Part shown: piece by piece, positions 7,474 through 16,186 of the stretch
How the letters are laid out: the number at the start of each line of letters is the position of its first letter
Numbering within the stretch: the stretch's first letter is position 1
DNA from: Ardenticatenaceae bacterium
GTDB taxonomy: Bacteria; Chloroflexota; Anaerolineae; Promineifilales; Promineifilaceae
Length of the DNA stretch: 64,000 nt
Direction: 5' to 3'
Assembly: GCA_020634375.1 (NCBI GenBank)
Contig: JACKBX010000014.1
Location: 1-64,000 of the forward strand
Position numbers and translations under genes: made by a program
The notes under the pieces: model-generated
Seen by the model: only the letters and a program-made list of their open reading frames with translations
Told to the model about the DNA's origin: nothing
Databases searched by the model: none

Positions 7474-8961
7474 CACAAACTGGCTCAACCGCTCCACTTC
7501 TTCCCCCTCCGCATCCCAAACCACCACTTCCAGCGGCATTTGGCCGGGCAGGGAGTGCGTGGCGCAGGACATGCAGGGGTCGTAGTTGCGGAAGGCCATC
7601 TCGATTTTGTTCAGCAGCCCGTCGGTCACAATCGTCCCCTTTTGGATCAGGTTGGCGGCGGCCTTCTTCACGGACATGGTGATTGGCGCGTTGTTGTTCG
7701 TCGTGCCCACAATCAGGTTCACTTTGGTGAGAATGCCCTTTTCGTCGGTGACGTAATGATGCGTCAGCGTGCCGCGTGGCGCTTCTACACTGCCAATTCC
7801 CTCGGTGGGTTTATTCTTCACAATCGCCCGCACGTTCTCGGTGATTTCCGGGTCTTCGGCCAGCTCCAACATGCGCTCGGCGGCGTAGAGCAGCTCCACC
7901 AGCCGCGCCCAGTGGGTGGCTAGGCGGAAATGGACGGGTTGGTAACGGCCGTTCACCTTCTTGCTGCCCAGCGTCTCATAAAACTTCTCATAAAACGCCT
8001 GAGCCTTTGGCGTCGCCATGCCATCGGCGGCATTCAGCCGCGAGAGCGGCGTGGCGCAGTAAACGCCGCTGTCATTCCCATCCACAAAGCCCTTCCAGCC
8101 CACATTCTTCAAATACGGGAACTTCAGATACGACCAGGGTTCCACCCGCTCGGCAATGTGCGCCGCATAATCCTTGGGATGGTACTTCACAAACTCCTTG
8201 CCATCCGGGTCCACCACGCGGATCATGCCGTCATAAAAGTTGATGTGGTTATTCGCATCCACCGTGCCCATATAATACGTGCGGTGCGCATACGCATCAG
8301 ACAACACCAAATCCACATACGCCTGATTCGCCAGCACCACATCCTCAAACAACTGCAAGCTAAACAGAGCAAACTCAATGTTCTGCCTGGAAATCTCGAC
8401 AATTTCCTTCTGCTCATCCGGCGAGACAGAGCGGCTCCAGCCGCCGGGCAGTCCGGCCACCGGATGCACGCCGCGCCCGCCCAACATCTTGATCACATGA
8501 TGGTTGCGGCGGCGGCAGTCAATGACCTGCTTGCCAATCTCCACGCCCACTTTGTGTATCACGCCCAAGATGTTCCGTTCTGCGGCAGGCGCTTCCGGCC
8601 CCACCACAAAATCCGGCCCGCCCAGGGCGTAGAAATGCACAGTATGGTCGGTGCAGTAGAAGGCTGAGTAGAAGAGTTCGCGGACTTTGTGGACGGCCGT
8701 TGTCGGTTCCACAGCAAACAACGCATCCAGCGCCTTCGTCGCCGCCATGTGGTGCGCCTCCGGGCACACCCCACAAATGCGGTTCGTAATCCGCGGCATC
8801 TCCTCCGCCGGTCGCCCTACACAAAACTGCTCAAAGCCGCGCAGTTCCGGTATCTGGAAATAAGTCTTATCAACATCTCCCTCATCGTTCAGGAAGATTT
8901 CGATTTTGCCATGCCCCTCAAGCCGGGTGATGGGATCAATGGTAATCCGTTTTGCGCTCAT
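7471..8961 (-). CDS. mvhA: [NiFe]-hydrogenase large subunit, group 3 (MvhA-like)
   Basis: The catalytic subunit that splits or forms H2 in the cytoplasm. The NiFe site is bound by Cys pairs RICGVC (C63, C66) and DPCMSC (C463, C466). The 27 residues after H469 are the tail expected to be removed by the maturation protease two genes ahead. Length 496 aa and the N-terminus ITIDPITRLEGHGKIEIF fit group 3 (MvhA/F420-nonreducing) enzymes. There is no twin-arginine partner, so the complex is soluble. An AAGGAAG site precedes ATG 8961. The neighbours mvhG, mvhD and hdrABC indicate it feeds electrons to a flavin-bifurcating Hdr unit. Confidence 0.93.
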   Translation of the reverse strand: MSAKRITIDPITRLEGHGKIEIFLNDEGDVDKTYFQIPELRGFEQFCVGRPAEEMPRITNRICGVCPEAHHMAATKALDALFAVEPTTAVHKVRELFYSAFYCTDHTVHFYALGGPDFVVGPEAPAAERNILGVIHKVGVEIGKQVIDCRRRNHHVIKMLGGRGVHPVAGLPGGWSRSVSPDEQKEIVEISRQNIEFALFSLQLFEDVVLANQAYVDLVLSDAYAHRTYYMGTVDANNHINFYDGMIRVVDPDGKEFVKYHPKDYAAHIAERVEPWSYLKFPYLKNVGWKGFVDGNDSGVYCATPLSRLNAADGMATPKAQAFYEKFYETLGSKKVNGRYQPVHFRLATHWARLVELLYAAERMLELAEDPEITENVRAIVKNKPTEGIGSVEAPRGTLTHHYVTDEKGILTKVNLIVGTTNNNAPITMSVKKAAANLIQKGTIVTDGLLNKIEMAFRNYDPCMSCATHSLPGQMPLEVVVWDAEGEEVERLSQFV

Positions 8962-8972
8962 AATATCTTCCT

Positions 8973-9995
8973 TTACTCCTTGCCGTGCCCATTGCCGGCC
9001 ACACGGGTACGGCGCAAAATAGAATGCGCCATACTAAAGCGATAAAACGTACCGGCCGGATCAGGAATAGAATCATAAACGGCTTCAATCTGCCGTTCCA
9101 ACACCGCTTCGTCAATTTCGCCCATCTTGCCCACATCCATCACAGAGGCAATGGCCGAAACCATCTTCGCGCCCTGGTCAGTTACCCCTGGAACCGGCCC
9201 ATAGCAGCCGCGGCAGCCCATGCCCACCTGCGGGCACAACGCCCCGCAGCCGCTGCGCGTGGCAATGCCCATACACATAATCCCCTGTTCCAGCAGGCAG
9301 ATGTCCGGGTCTGGGTCTACCTCATACGGCCGATAAAACCGCTTAATCTTCTTCACGTCCCGCTTACGCGAGCATTCCTCGCACACCGCCACGCTGCCTG
9401 CGCCCACCACGCCAGACGGCGGCAGTGGTGCGCCCTGCGTCAGCGCTGCTACCACAGCTTCCAGCACCGCCCAAATCTGGTGCGGCTCCGGCGGGCAGCC
9501 CGGAATCGTGTAATCTACCTTCACCACCTGATCCAACGATTTCACCGTGTGGTAAAAGACCGGAATCGTCAATGTTCCTTCCGCCACCAGCGTCACCGGC
9601 TGCGGCAAAATGCCATCCGGGTTATCAATAGACGGGTTATCCAGGTACACCGTGTTAAACGTCGCGTCCTTCGTCGTCAGGTTAGACAATGCCGGGATGC
9701 AGCCCTCATAGGCACAAGAGCCAAAGGCCACCATCACCTTCGACTTCTGGCGCAGCAAATGGGCCATTTCCTCATTCTCAGACGTGCGGATAGCACCATT
9801 AAACAGGCACACATCAATGTAACCATCCGGGTATCCTTGCACGTCCTTCACCTTGAAGTCAGCAATGCAAGGGAAGAAGGCAATGTCAAACACCGCGTCC
9901 ACATCCAAAATGTGTTCGTGGATGTTCAACGTCGCAATTTCGCACCCCCCGCAGGAGGACGCCCAATACATGGCTAATTTCGGTTTATCGCTCAT
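8973..9995 (-). CDS. mvhG: [NiFe]-hydrogenase small subunit (MvhG-like)
   Basis: The electron-transfer subunit that pairs with MvhA and carries iron-sulfur clusters. It begins KLAMYWASSCGGCEIATL, whose CGGC binds the proximal cluster, with further ligands in FGSCAYEGC, TIPGCPPEP, CLLEQGIMCMG and CGALCPQVGMGCRGC. No signal peptide is present, in keeping with a cytoplasmic group 3 enzyme. ATG 9995 overlaps the mvhD stop by four bases (ATGA), implying translational coupling, and its own stop is 11 bases before mvhA. Length 340 aa is at the upper end for the group, and the tail (RRTRVAGNGHGKE) looks disordered. Confidence 0.92.
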   Translation of the reverse strand: MSDKPKLAMYWASSCGGCEIATLNIHEHILDVDAVFDIAFFPCIADFKVKDVQGYPDGYIDVCLFNGAIRTSENEEMAHLLRQKSKVMVAFGSCAYEGCIPALSNLTTKDATFNTVYLDNPSIDNPDGILPQPVTLVAEGTLTIPVFYHTVKSLDQVVKVDYTIPGCPPEPHQIWAVLEAVVAALTQGAPLPPSGVVGAGSVAVCEECSRKRDVKKIKRFYRPYEVDPDPDICLLEQGIMCMGIATRSGCGALCPQVGMGCRGCYGPVPGVTDQGAKMVSAIASVMDVGKMGEIDEAVLERQIEAVYDSIPDPAGTFYRFSMAHSILRRTRVAGNGHGKE

Positions 9996-10468
9996 GCTGT
10001 CACCTCCTCTGCGGGCAATGCCTCCAATGGCCGATCCCCATTGGCACTAATCACATCCCGCCAGGTCAACGGCCCTAATGCTCTAATTTCTTCAACCATC
10101 TTGTTAATTTCCTGCGCCAATCGTGCGCCTTCGGCCGCACTGGCCCAGATCAGGCGCACTCGCTGCGGTTCCACGCCAAACTGCTTCAGCGTGCGGCGTA
10201 GCAGCAAGAAGCGGCGCAACGCCTTATAGTTTTGCTCCAGATAATGGCACTCGCCGGGATGGCAGCCGGTGATCAATACACCATCTGCGCCACCTCGCAG
10301 TGCCTTCAATACAAATTCAGGGTCCAGCCGCCCGGAACACATCAAACGCATGAGACGGACATTGGGCGGATACTTCACGCGAGACATACCCGCTAAATCT
10401 GCCGCCCGGTAGCTGCACCAGTTACAGGTGAATCCAATGATCAGAGGTTCAAATTGTTTGTCAGCCAT
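9992..10468 (-). CDS. mvhD: Hydrogenase iron-sulfur subunit MvhD
   Basis: The small 2Fe-2S protein that links the hydrogenase to HdrA in Mvh-Hdr complexes. The start PLIIGFTCNWCSYRAADLAG (CxxC at 15 and 18) is diagnostic, followed by MCSGRLDPEFVLKALRGGADGVLITGCHPGECHY. It sits between hdrA (16 bases upstream) and mvhG (4-base overlap). The final 25 residues (WRDVISANGDRPLEALPAEEVTA) are an extension of low conservation. Its presence supports physical coupling of hydrogenase and Hdr rather than chance neighbourhood. Confidence 0.92.
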   Translation of the reverse strand: MADKQFEPLIIGFTCNWCSYRAADLAGMSRVKYPPNVRLMRLMCSGRLDPEFVLKALRGGADGVLITGCHPGECHYLEQNYKALRRFLLLRRTLKQFGVEPQRVRLIWASAAEGARLAQEINKMVEEIRALGPLTWRDVISANGDRPLEALPAEEVTA

Positions 10469-10484
10469 CGTTCGTCTCCTTATC

Positions 10485-12509
10485 TCACGCTGGAACCAAT
10501 TCGTTTGCCAGATTCCCGTTCACGCCAAACATCAGCAAGCCCTCAATTTGAGCCAGCACCTGCTCATTGCTGAACTGGGTTCCGGTGATCGCGCCAGATG
10601 GACAAGCCGCCACGCATGTACCGCACCCCTGGCACAACGCCGGATTGATTTCCGTGACCATACGGTCTTCATGGAAAAGTATGGCATTGAAGGGGCACAT
10701 ATTGTTGCAAATACGGCAGCCAGAACATCTTTCCGCAATCACGCTAGCACGGATAGGCTCCAAAGCCAGTTCTTTTTGCTGGATGCGTCCCAATACCCGT
10801 GCGGCAGCGGCAGCGCCCTGCGCAACAGTGGACGGAATGTCCTTTGGCCCCTGAGCGCATCCGGCAATGTAGATGCCTTCGGTCATGGTGGCAACGGGGT
10901 CTAGCTTGGGGTGCTTTTCGATGAACCAACCATTGGCGCTACATGCAATACCGAATTTGTGCGCAACTTCATCGGAATCAGCACGCGGTTCCAACGCGGA
11001 GGAGAGAATGACCATATCTACAGGAATACGGCGCTGTTTACCAATAAAGGTATCTTCAACCTGGACGATGATTTTGCCATCTTCGCCGGGTTGCCTTGCG
11101 GCGTCGGTCACTTCGGCCACACGACCACGAACAAAGTGCGTCCCTTCTTCCAGCACTTTCTGGTAGAACTCATCGTAATCTTTGTAGGCGGTACGCATGT
11201 CAATGTAGAAGTTGTACACTTCGGCTCCGGTGCGCTCTTTGACCAGATGGGCAAATTTCAGGCTTTGCATACAGCAGATGACGGAGCAGTAGTTGTTGTA
11301 GTTTCTGTCACGGCTGCCCACGCAGTGAATGATGCCTACCGCTTCTGGCTTAGTGACGCCATCACGCAGCACGACGTCTCCGTTGGTGGGGCCAGCAGCG
11401 TTGCAAAGGCGTTCAAATTCCAGGCTGGTGTAGACATTGGCAAGACGGCCGTATCCATACTGTGGAATCCGCCGCGCATCAAACAAATCATACCCCGTCG
11501 CCAGAATAATATTGCCTACCGGCACTTGCAGCAGTTGATCCTGCTGCTCAAAATCAATTGAGTTCGGCTGCGTGGGGCAGAAAATCTGGCAGGCCTTGCA
11601 CTTGCCACGCTTGAAGTACGTACAGTTTTCCGTGTCAATGACTGGATATTTGGGCACAGCTTGCGGGAACGGCCGATACACAGCCTTGCGATAACCCAAT
11701 CCCGCTTCAAAGTTAGTATCCAACACATTCACCGGGCACTTTTCGATACAAATGCCGCAGCCAGTGCAGACATCCTCATTCACATAACGGGCTTTCTTGC
11801 GAATGGTAACGGTGAAATTACCCACGTAACCATCCACCCGTTCTACCTCGCTCCACGAGAGCAGCGTAATGTTGGGGTGCTGCCCCGCATCCACCATTTT
11901 GGGGGTGAGGATGCAGGCCGAGCAGTCCAGCGTGGGGAAAGTTTTGTCAAACTGCGCCATATGCCCGCCAATGGAAGGTTCACGTTCTACCAGGTAGACG
12001 GGAAAGCCGCTGTCGGCAATCTCTAACGCGGCCTGGATACCGGCAATGCCCGCACCTACCACCAGTGTTGCTTCATTGATGGGCACGCGCAGTGGTTCCA
12101 ACGGTTCATGATACACCACGCGCTCCACGCCGCCCGCGATCATCGCTTTTGCTTTTTGGGTTGCCAGTTCCTTATCCGTATGCACCCACGAAACTTGCTC
12201 GCGCACGGAGACCATTTCACAGAGGAAGGGGTTTAACCCGGCGCGGTCGCAGGCATTGCGGAAGGTTCTTTCATGCAAATGCGGTGAACAGGCCGCCACG
12301 ACTACGCGGTCTAGTCCCTGCTCTTTAATATCGTCCTGAATCAACTCTTGACCCAGGCTAGAACACATAAATTTGTAATCGCGGGCGACAACGACGCCCT
12401 GGTCGGCCAGATTGTCTTTGGCCCACACAGCCACGTCTTCTACATCCACCACCGAGGCGATGTTGGAACCGCAATGACAAACATAAACGCCAATCCGTTC
12501 TTCACTCAT
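10485..12509 (-). CDS. hdrA: Heterodisulfide reductase subunit A (HdrA), FAD and multi-[4Fe-4S] protein
   Basis: The flavoprotein core where electron bifurcation occurs in Mvh-Hdr. Order of parts: the N-terminal Cys-rich HdrA domain (VYVCHCGSNIASVVDVEDV, YKFMCS, VAACSPHLHERTF), the FAD-binding GAGIAGIQAALEIADSGF with ERE and GGHMAQFDKTFPTLDCSACILTPK split across it, an inserted ferredoxin-type cluster (CTGCGICIEKCPVN), the second nucleotide region (ILATGYDLFDARR, CVGSRD), and two C-terminal [4Fe-4S] motifs (CSGCRICNNMCPFN and CQGCGTCVAACPSG). Length 674 aa matches the standard form. Three bases separate it from hdrB. In non-methanogens the disulfide substrate or second acceptor is not fixed by sequence. 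Confidence 0.94.
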   Translation of the reverse strand: MSEERIGVYVCHCGSNIASVVDVEDVAVWAKDNLADQGVVVARDYKFMCSSLGQELIQDDIKEQGLDRVVVAACSPHLHERTFRNACDRAGLNPFLCEMVSVREQVSWVHTDKELATQKAKAMIAGGVERVVYHEPLEPLRVPINEATLVVGAGIAGIQAALEIADSGFPVYLVEREPSIGGHMAQFDKTFPTLDCSACILTPKMVDAGQHPNITLLSWSEVERVDGYVGNFTVTIRKKARYVNEDVCTGCGICIEKCPVNVLDTNFEAGLGYRKAVYRPFPQAVPKYPVIDTENCTYFKRGKCKACQIFCPTQPNSIDFEQQDQLLQVPVGNIILATGYDLFDARRIPQYGYGRLANVYTSLEFERLCNAAGPTNGDVVLRDGVTKPEAVGIIHCVGSRDRNYNNYCSVICCMQSLKFAHLVKERTGAEVYNFYIDMRTAYKDYDEFYQKVLEEGTHFVRGRVAEVTDAARQPGEDGKIIVQVEDTFIGKQRRIPVDMVILSSALEPRADSDEVAHKFGIACSANGWFIEKHPKLDPVATMTEGIYIAGCAQGPKDIPSTVAQGAAAAARVLGRIQQKELALEPIRASVIAERCSGCRICNNMCPFNAILFHEDRMVTEINPALCQGCGTCVAACPSGAITGTQFSNEQVLAQIEGLLMFGVNGNLANELVPA

Positions 12510-12512
12510 CGC

Positions 12513-13478
12513 TCACTCCTCCTCCGGCATCATGGGCATGGGCAGCGCTTCTTTGGACGGCCGTTCCCGTTTCGGTTTCGGCGGCGGTTCCACACCTATT
12601 TTTGCCAGGGCTGGGGCAGCATCAATGAATTCTTTGCCAAAACCCAAAGCAAGCGGATCCATATCAAACGCCAGCCCCATCAGTTGGGTGAAGTACAAAA
12701 TGGGAATCTTGAAATGGGTGCCAAAATAACGATTCACATGTTCTTGGTATGCATCCAGATTAAGCTGGCACATGGGACATATTGTGGTAATCACATCTGC
12801 GCCATAATCGGCAGCATTTTTCAGCAGGCGATAAATGAGGCCGAGGGCCACCTCTTCGCTGATTTGTGTCATGTGCCCGCCGCAGCAGTGCGCTTTCATA
12901 GGGAAGTCCACCACGTTTGCGCCCAAAGTACGCATCAGCTTGTCCAGGCTGGTGGGGTATTCTTCGTCGTCAAATTTGTCTAAAAAGCCGGGGCGTACAA
13001 TCAGGCAACCGTAATATGGCGCAACTTTGAGGTTGTATAACGGCCGTTTCACTTGCGCCGCCACCCCTTCAAAGCCCACATCCGTCACCATCGCTTCCAG
13101 CAAATGGCGCGTCCGCACCGAGCCAGGCGTATAATGCAGCCCGCCCGCCGCCAACGCCCGGTTCACCTTTTCTGCCAACGGGGCATCTTTTACCAAATAG
13201 GCATCACATTTGCTCAAGTTAAGGAAACAGGCACTGCATGGGGCCACCATCGTTGCCCCATTGCCATTTGATTGTTTTTCTGCCAGCGACAAGTTCCGCG
13301 CCGCCAGCGCATACGCTTGCATCTTATCTACGGCAATAAACTCTGTTGCGCCGCAACAGTTCCAGTCATCAACTTCCTGAAATTCCATGCCCAATGGGCC
13401 AGCAACAGCCAGGGTTGAACTATGGTAAGCTCCGGCATTGCGCTCCAGAGAACAGCCGGGATAGTAGGTGTATTTCAT
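12513..13478 (-). CDS. hdrB: Heterodisulfide reductase subunit B (HdrB)
   Basis: Holds the two non-cubane [4Fe-4S] clusters that cleave CoM-S-S-CoB in methanogens; relatives act on other disulfides. Two CCG domains are complete: PGCS, WNCCGA and CSACFLN form the first; YYGCLI, AHCCGGHM and CPMCQLN the second. At 321 aa it is somewhat longer than usual because of a Pro/Lys-rich tail (PPPKPKRERPSKE). The start overlaps the hdrC stop by four bases (ATGA). Retention of every cluster ligand argues for a working reductase site rather than a structural relic. Confidence 0.94.
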   Translation of the reverse strand: MKYTYYPGCSLERNAGAYHSSTLAVAGPLGMEFQEVDDWNCCGATEFIAVDKMQAYALAARNLSLAEKQSNGNGATMVAPCSACFLNLSKCDAYLVKDAPLAEKVNRALAAGGLHYTPGSVRTRHLLEAMVTDVGFEGVAAQVKRPLYNLKVAPYYGCLIVRPGFLDKFDDEEYPTSLDKLMRTLGANVVDFPMKAHCCGGHMTQISEEVALGLIYRLLKNAADYGADVITTICPMCQLNLDAYQEHVNRYFGTHFKIPILYFTQLMGLAFDMDPLALGFGKEFIDAAPALAKIGVEPPPKPKRERPSKEALPMPMMPEEE

Positions 13479-14107
13479 GCGCCACCTCCTATTTGCTCGC
13501 GATCTTCACGGGCTACATCTTCTGCTTCTCGCAAAATGGCTTGTAACTGGCCCAGGTTTTTGATGCGTCGCGGGGTCAAGTCCATGCGCCCTTTACGCAA
13601 CATCTCCAGTCCCATGCCTGTTGCCATTTTCACCGCCCCTATGGGATGGTGGCGCAAGTGATAACGGGTCGCCAAACCTAGCTCGAAGGAACGGCCGTAC
13701 TTCAACACAGCGTCAACAAACGTCTCTGAAAAGTCCGGCGCATCACTTGCGCTAGATTCACGGTAATACCCTTCACGGATCGCCTTGCGCTTCAATGTAT
13801 ACATAATGTCAGTGATATGCACCTCTTGTGGGCAACGTACCATGCAGTAATAGCAAGAAACACAGTACCAGAACGTATTCGCCTTCAGCACCTCTTCGCG
13901 CATGTCCGCTTCAACCATGGCAAAGATACGTCGGGGACTGTACTCCATGTCGGCGCCAGAAGGGCAAGACCCTCCACAAGTGCCACATTGAATACACATC
14001 TCCAGGCGCGGGTCGCCGCCGGGCGTGTCTTCGACTATTTCTCGCATAAAACTTCTTCGGGTACGGGCCAACACTGGCGCTTCTGGGGAAAAAGCTGTAG
14101 TAGTCAA
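13475..14107 (-). CDS. hdrC: Heterodisulfide reductase subunit C (HdrC)
   Basis: The two-cluster ferredoxin-like subunit that passes electrons from HdrA to HdrB. Motifs CIQCGTCGGSCPSG and CVSCYYCMVRCPQE each supply four cysteines, the second pair of motifs ending in Pro as expected. No membrane segment is present, so it belongs to the soluble HdrABC type rather than the cytochrome-linked HdrDE type. The start is a TTG at 14107 with AGGAGG upstream; no in-frame ATG fits. It is the first gene of the operon, and the 259-base gap upstream (14108-14366) must hold the promoter. I see no convincing box there beyond a weak inverted AAGCAGC repeat. Confidence 0.92.
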   Translation of the reverse strand: MTTTAFSPEAPVLARTRRSFMREIVEDTPGGDPRLEMCIQCGTCGGSCPSGADMEYSPRRIFAMVEADMREEVLKANTFWYCVSCYYCMVRCPQEVHITDIMYTLKRKAIREGYYRESSASDAPDFSETFVDAVLKYGRSFELGLATRYHLRHHPIGAVKMATGMGLEMLRKGRMDLTPRRIKNLGQLQAILREAEDVAREDREQIGGGA

Positions 14108-14366
14108 AGTTGCCTCCTTTTTTGACAGCCAATTTCTACTAATCTATGGCCCTCTAAATACAAAGCAGCCTTAACCCTGATGCGACAGAGCTAAAGCTGC
14201 TTAAAAAAAACGATTCAATTGTTGGACAACCGGCCAAGCCGCCCATTTGAACTCCGCACAACAAAACTAGTGGCTTAGGTGCGGACAAGGTTGTGAAGTA
14301 TCAAAAATTTAGCACGAACCCAATATAATCAAGTATCTACCTCCCCCATAAGAGCATATGCCAAAG

Positions 14367-15572
14367 TTACATCAAGTCATTAGTGACATTTGTCACAATC
14401 TGAGCGTGACGGAAATCATTTGTTATAAATTTCACAATCAGGGCGAGCAGCAACGCAGTTACCAATGCAGACGTAAGACACCAGGCGCAAACAGCACTGA
14501 TAATCGATACCTCCAATAAAGTAAGATAGATGGAGAAAAATGTGCCAATGATTGTGAGGAAAAGCAAACCCAAAACAGGTAAGCGCTGCTGCGTATTCAT
14601 TCGCTGCCACAGCCATAAAGCGCCAAGCAATAAATAGTTTATCAATCCCAAAATGGCAACGGGAATACCCAATATCCGCGCATAGGGGCTGGTTTGGACC
14701 AAATTGCAATGCCCGACGGGGCCACAAACAGCATCTACTTGGGTCACATCCACATAGGTAAGGTAGGCGGCCACAATGAAGCCAATGATGATGAGCACGG
14801 GGATGACCGTGCCCGGTATGGCCGAAAAGCCATTACTTGCTGCCAGGGAGAGGTTTGCTTCGATGCGGGGCAAACGCGAGAAGGTGTAAAGTAAGGAAAC
14901 CAGCATGAGTATGAGAACGACCCAGGCAATGGCGAAGCCAACGGGGTCAGCAGGGGGTTCAACTTCGGTAGCTAGGGTGGTTGTGTCTATCTCCTCCAGA
15001 GCAACGCCAGCGTTGGCTGGTGCGGCAGGGCCTACTGCAATTTCTGCCGCCGCCGGCGTAGTGGGGGTGAGGATGGTGGTTTCTGTGGGAACGGCCGTTT
15101 CTACACCCCCTCCCTCCCCTGCCATAGCCGACGGGGGCAAATCTGGCACGGCCTCATACAACCCAGGGATATTGGGCCATCCCACTCCGCCAGCCGTCAT
15201 GCCATCAGCTACCAAACCGGGAAACAACTGTGGAATTTCCACACTGCCTACTAGAACTGTATCGCCAATAATCATCGTCGGGACACCCAGGCGATTCTCT
15301 TCGATGCCAAACTGCACAATTGCATTTTGGTATAGCTGCTGGCCCACCTCAAGGCTGACGTCAACCCCCAAAATTTGCAAACGATCACCATACTGTTCAT
15401 TGAGCGGTGGCAAATCTTCCGTGATGACTTTGTGACAGTGCGGACAAGTGGGTGAATAAAACAAAACAGCCTGCACAATAGACTGGGGCTCGGTTTCAGC
15501 TTGAGCAAAGGTCTGTGTTGCAGTCAACATAAAAACGGCCGCTGCCATCAGCAGCCAAACAATCTTCTTCAT
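14367..15572 (-). CDS. Exported thioredoxin-like domain fused to VKOR-like membrane domain
   Basis: Likely a self-contained disulfide-forming system at the cell surface. A signal peptide (to about residue 25, AQA/E) leads to a thioredoxin-like domain with CPHC at 43-46 and a cis-Pro in GVPTM. A Pro/Thr/Ala-rich linker (about 150-200) and a transmembrane segment follow. Then comes a VKOR domain of four helices with the loop cysteines CGPVGHC, the conserved QTSPYA and the active-site CAWC. VKOR re-oxidises the thioredoxin partner with quinone. Known bacterial fusions usually have VKOR first and thioredoxin last; here the order is reversed. It lies next to uspA. Confidence 0.85.
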   Translation of the reverse strand: MKKIVWLLMAAAVFMLTATQTFAQAETEPQSIVQAVLFYSPTCPHCHKVITEDLPPLNEQYGDRLQILGVDVSLEVGQQLYQNAIVQFGIEENRLGVPTMIIGDTVLVGSVEIPQLFPGLVADGMTAGGVGWPNIPGLYEAVPDLPPSAMAGEGGGVETAVPTETTILTPTTPAAAEIAVGPAAPANAGVALEEIDTTTLATEVEPPADPVGFAIAWVVLILMLVSLLYTFSRLPRIEANLSLAASNGFSAIPGTVIPVLIIIGFIVAAYLTYVDVTQVDAVCGPVGHCNLVQTSPYARILGIPVAILGLINYLLLGALWLWQRMNTQQRLPVLGLLFLTIIGTFFSIYLTLLEVSIISAVCAWCLTSALVTALLLALIVKFITNDFRHAQIVTNVTNDLM

Positions 15573-15608
15573 GAGCGAATCTCCTGCAAAGGTTGAGTAT
15601 GAAGTATG

Positions 15609-15638
15609 GAGATAGAGAGGAGAATCGCTCTCTATCTC
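15609..15638. terminator. GAGATAGAG hairpin after uspA
   Basis: An 11-bp inverted repeat (15609-15619 with 15628-15638) lies between the uspA stop and the next gene on the minus strand. It belongs to the same AGAGAT family as 33191-33256 and 39914-39991. It probably serves as a terminator or spacer hairpin. Confidence 0.65.
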
Positions 15639-15645
15639 TCACGGT

Positions 15646-16083
15646 TTATGAACGGATAAGCAGCAGCGGACGGTCAATGCGCTGCAAGACACCGGCGGCT
15701 ACGCTGCCATAAAAGACACGAGAAAGACCTGTACGGCCGTGACTCGCCATTGCTACCAGGTCAGCCTTCTCTCGTTCGGCTACCTCAATAATGGTGGCAA
15801 CGATAGCACCATACTCTACGATCATATCAGCATCAATGCCATCTGTCTTTGCTTTTTGCTGGATTTGAGACAGGTAATTTTCAGCATCTTTGCGCTGCTC
15901 CTGTACTTCATCCATCGTAAAACTAGGCATGACATCATACGGACTGATGAAGGCAACAGGGGGGTCTACAATCGTGAGCAAAACCAACTTTGCTCCTGTG
16001 CAATGGGCGAGACTTTTTACGTGCGGCAGAATCGCTTCTGCACGAACAGAACCATCTAATGGGACGAGAATTGTCTTGTACAT
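15646..16083 (-). CDS. Universal stress protein, UspA family
   Basis: A single-domain Usp of 145 residues. It starts YKTILVPLDGSVRAEAIL and carries the ATP-binding signature of the UspFG type (SHGRTGLSRVFYGSVA, G-xx-G-x9-G-S pattern), so it probably binds nucleotide. Such proteins modulate survival under stress or low energy and are often induced by oxygen or redox shifts. It stands apart from its neighbours with its own gap and a TATAAT box upstream. A GAGGGAG site precedes ATG 16083. Confidence 0.92.
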   Translation of the reverse strand: MYKTILVPLDGSVRAEAILPHVKSLAHCTGAKLVLLTIVDPPVAFISPYDVMPSFTMDEVQEQRKDAENYLSQIQQKAKTDGIDADMIVEYGAIVATIIEVAEREKADLVAMASHGRTGLSRVFYGSVAAGVLQRIDRPLLLIRS

Positions 16084-16113
16084 GCGCTCCCTCTCTTTTC
16101 GTAAATGGTAACG

Positions 16114-16119
16114 ATTATA
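16114..16119 (-). promoter_or_regulatory. Candidate -10 box (TATAAT) of uspA
   Basis: A perfect TATAAT reads on the minus strand about 30 bases upstream of the uspA start. No strong -35 lies at the standard distance (TTAAAT at 16-base spacing is weak). Confidence 0.4.
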
Positions 16120-16186
16120 TCTGCACTTTACGCCTATTTAACCTCGCTGGGGAAGTGACGAATGGCATATTTGCGTTTGATGAAAG

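Noticed and set aside
7930..9977. Long plus-strand open frames opposite mvhA and mvhG
   Set aside because: They mirror hydrogenase genes whose metal ligands are all intact, and their compositions (Arg/His-rich) are those of antisense frames.
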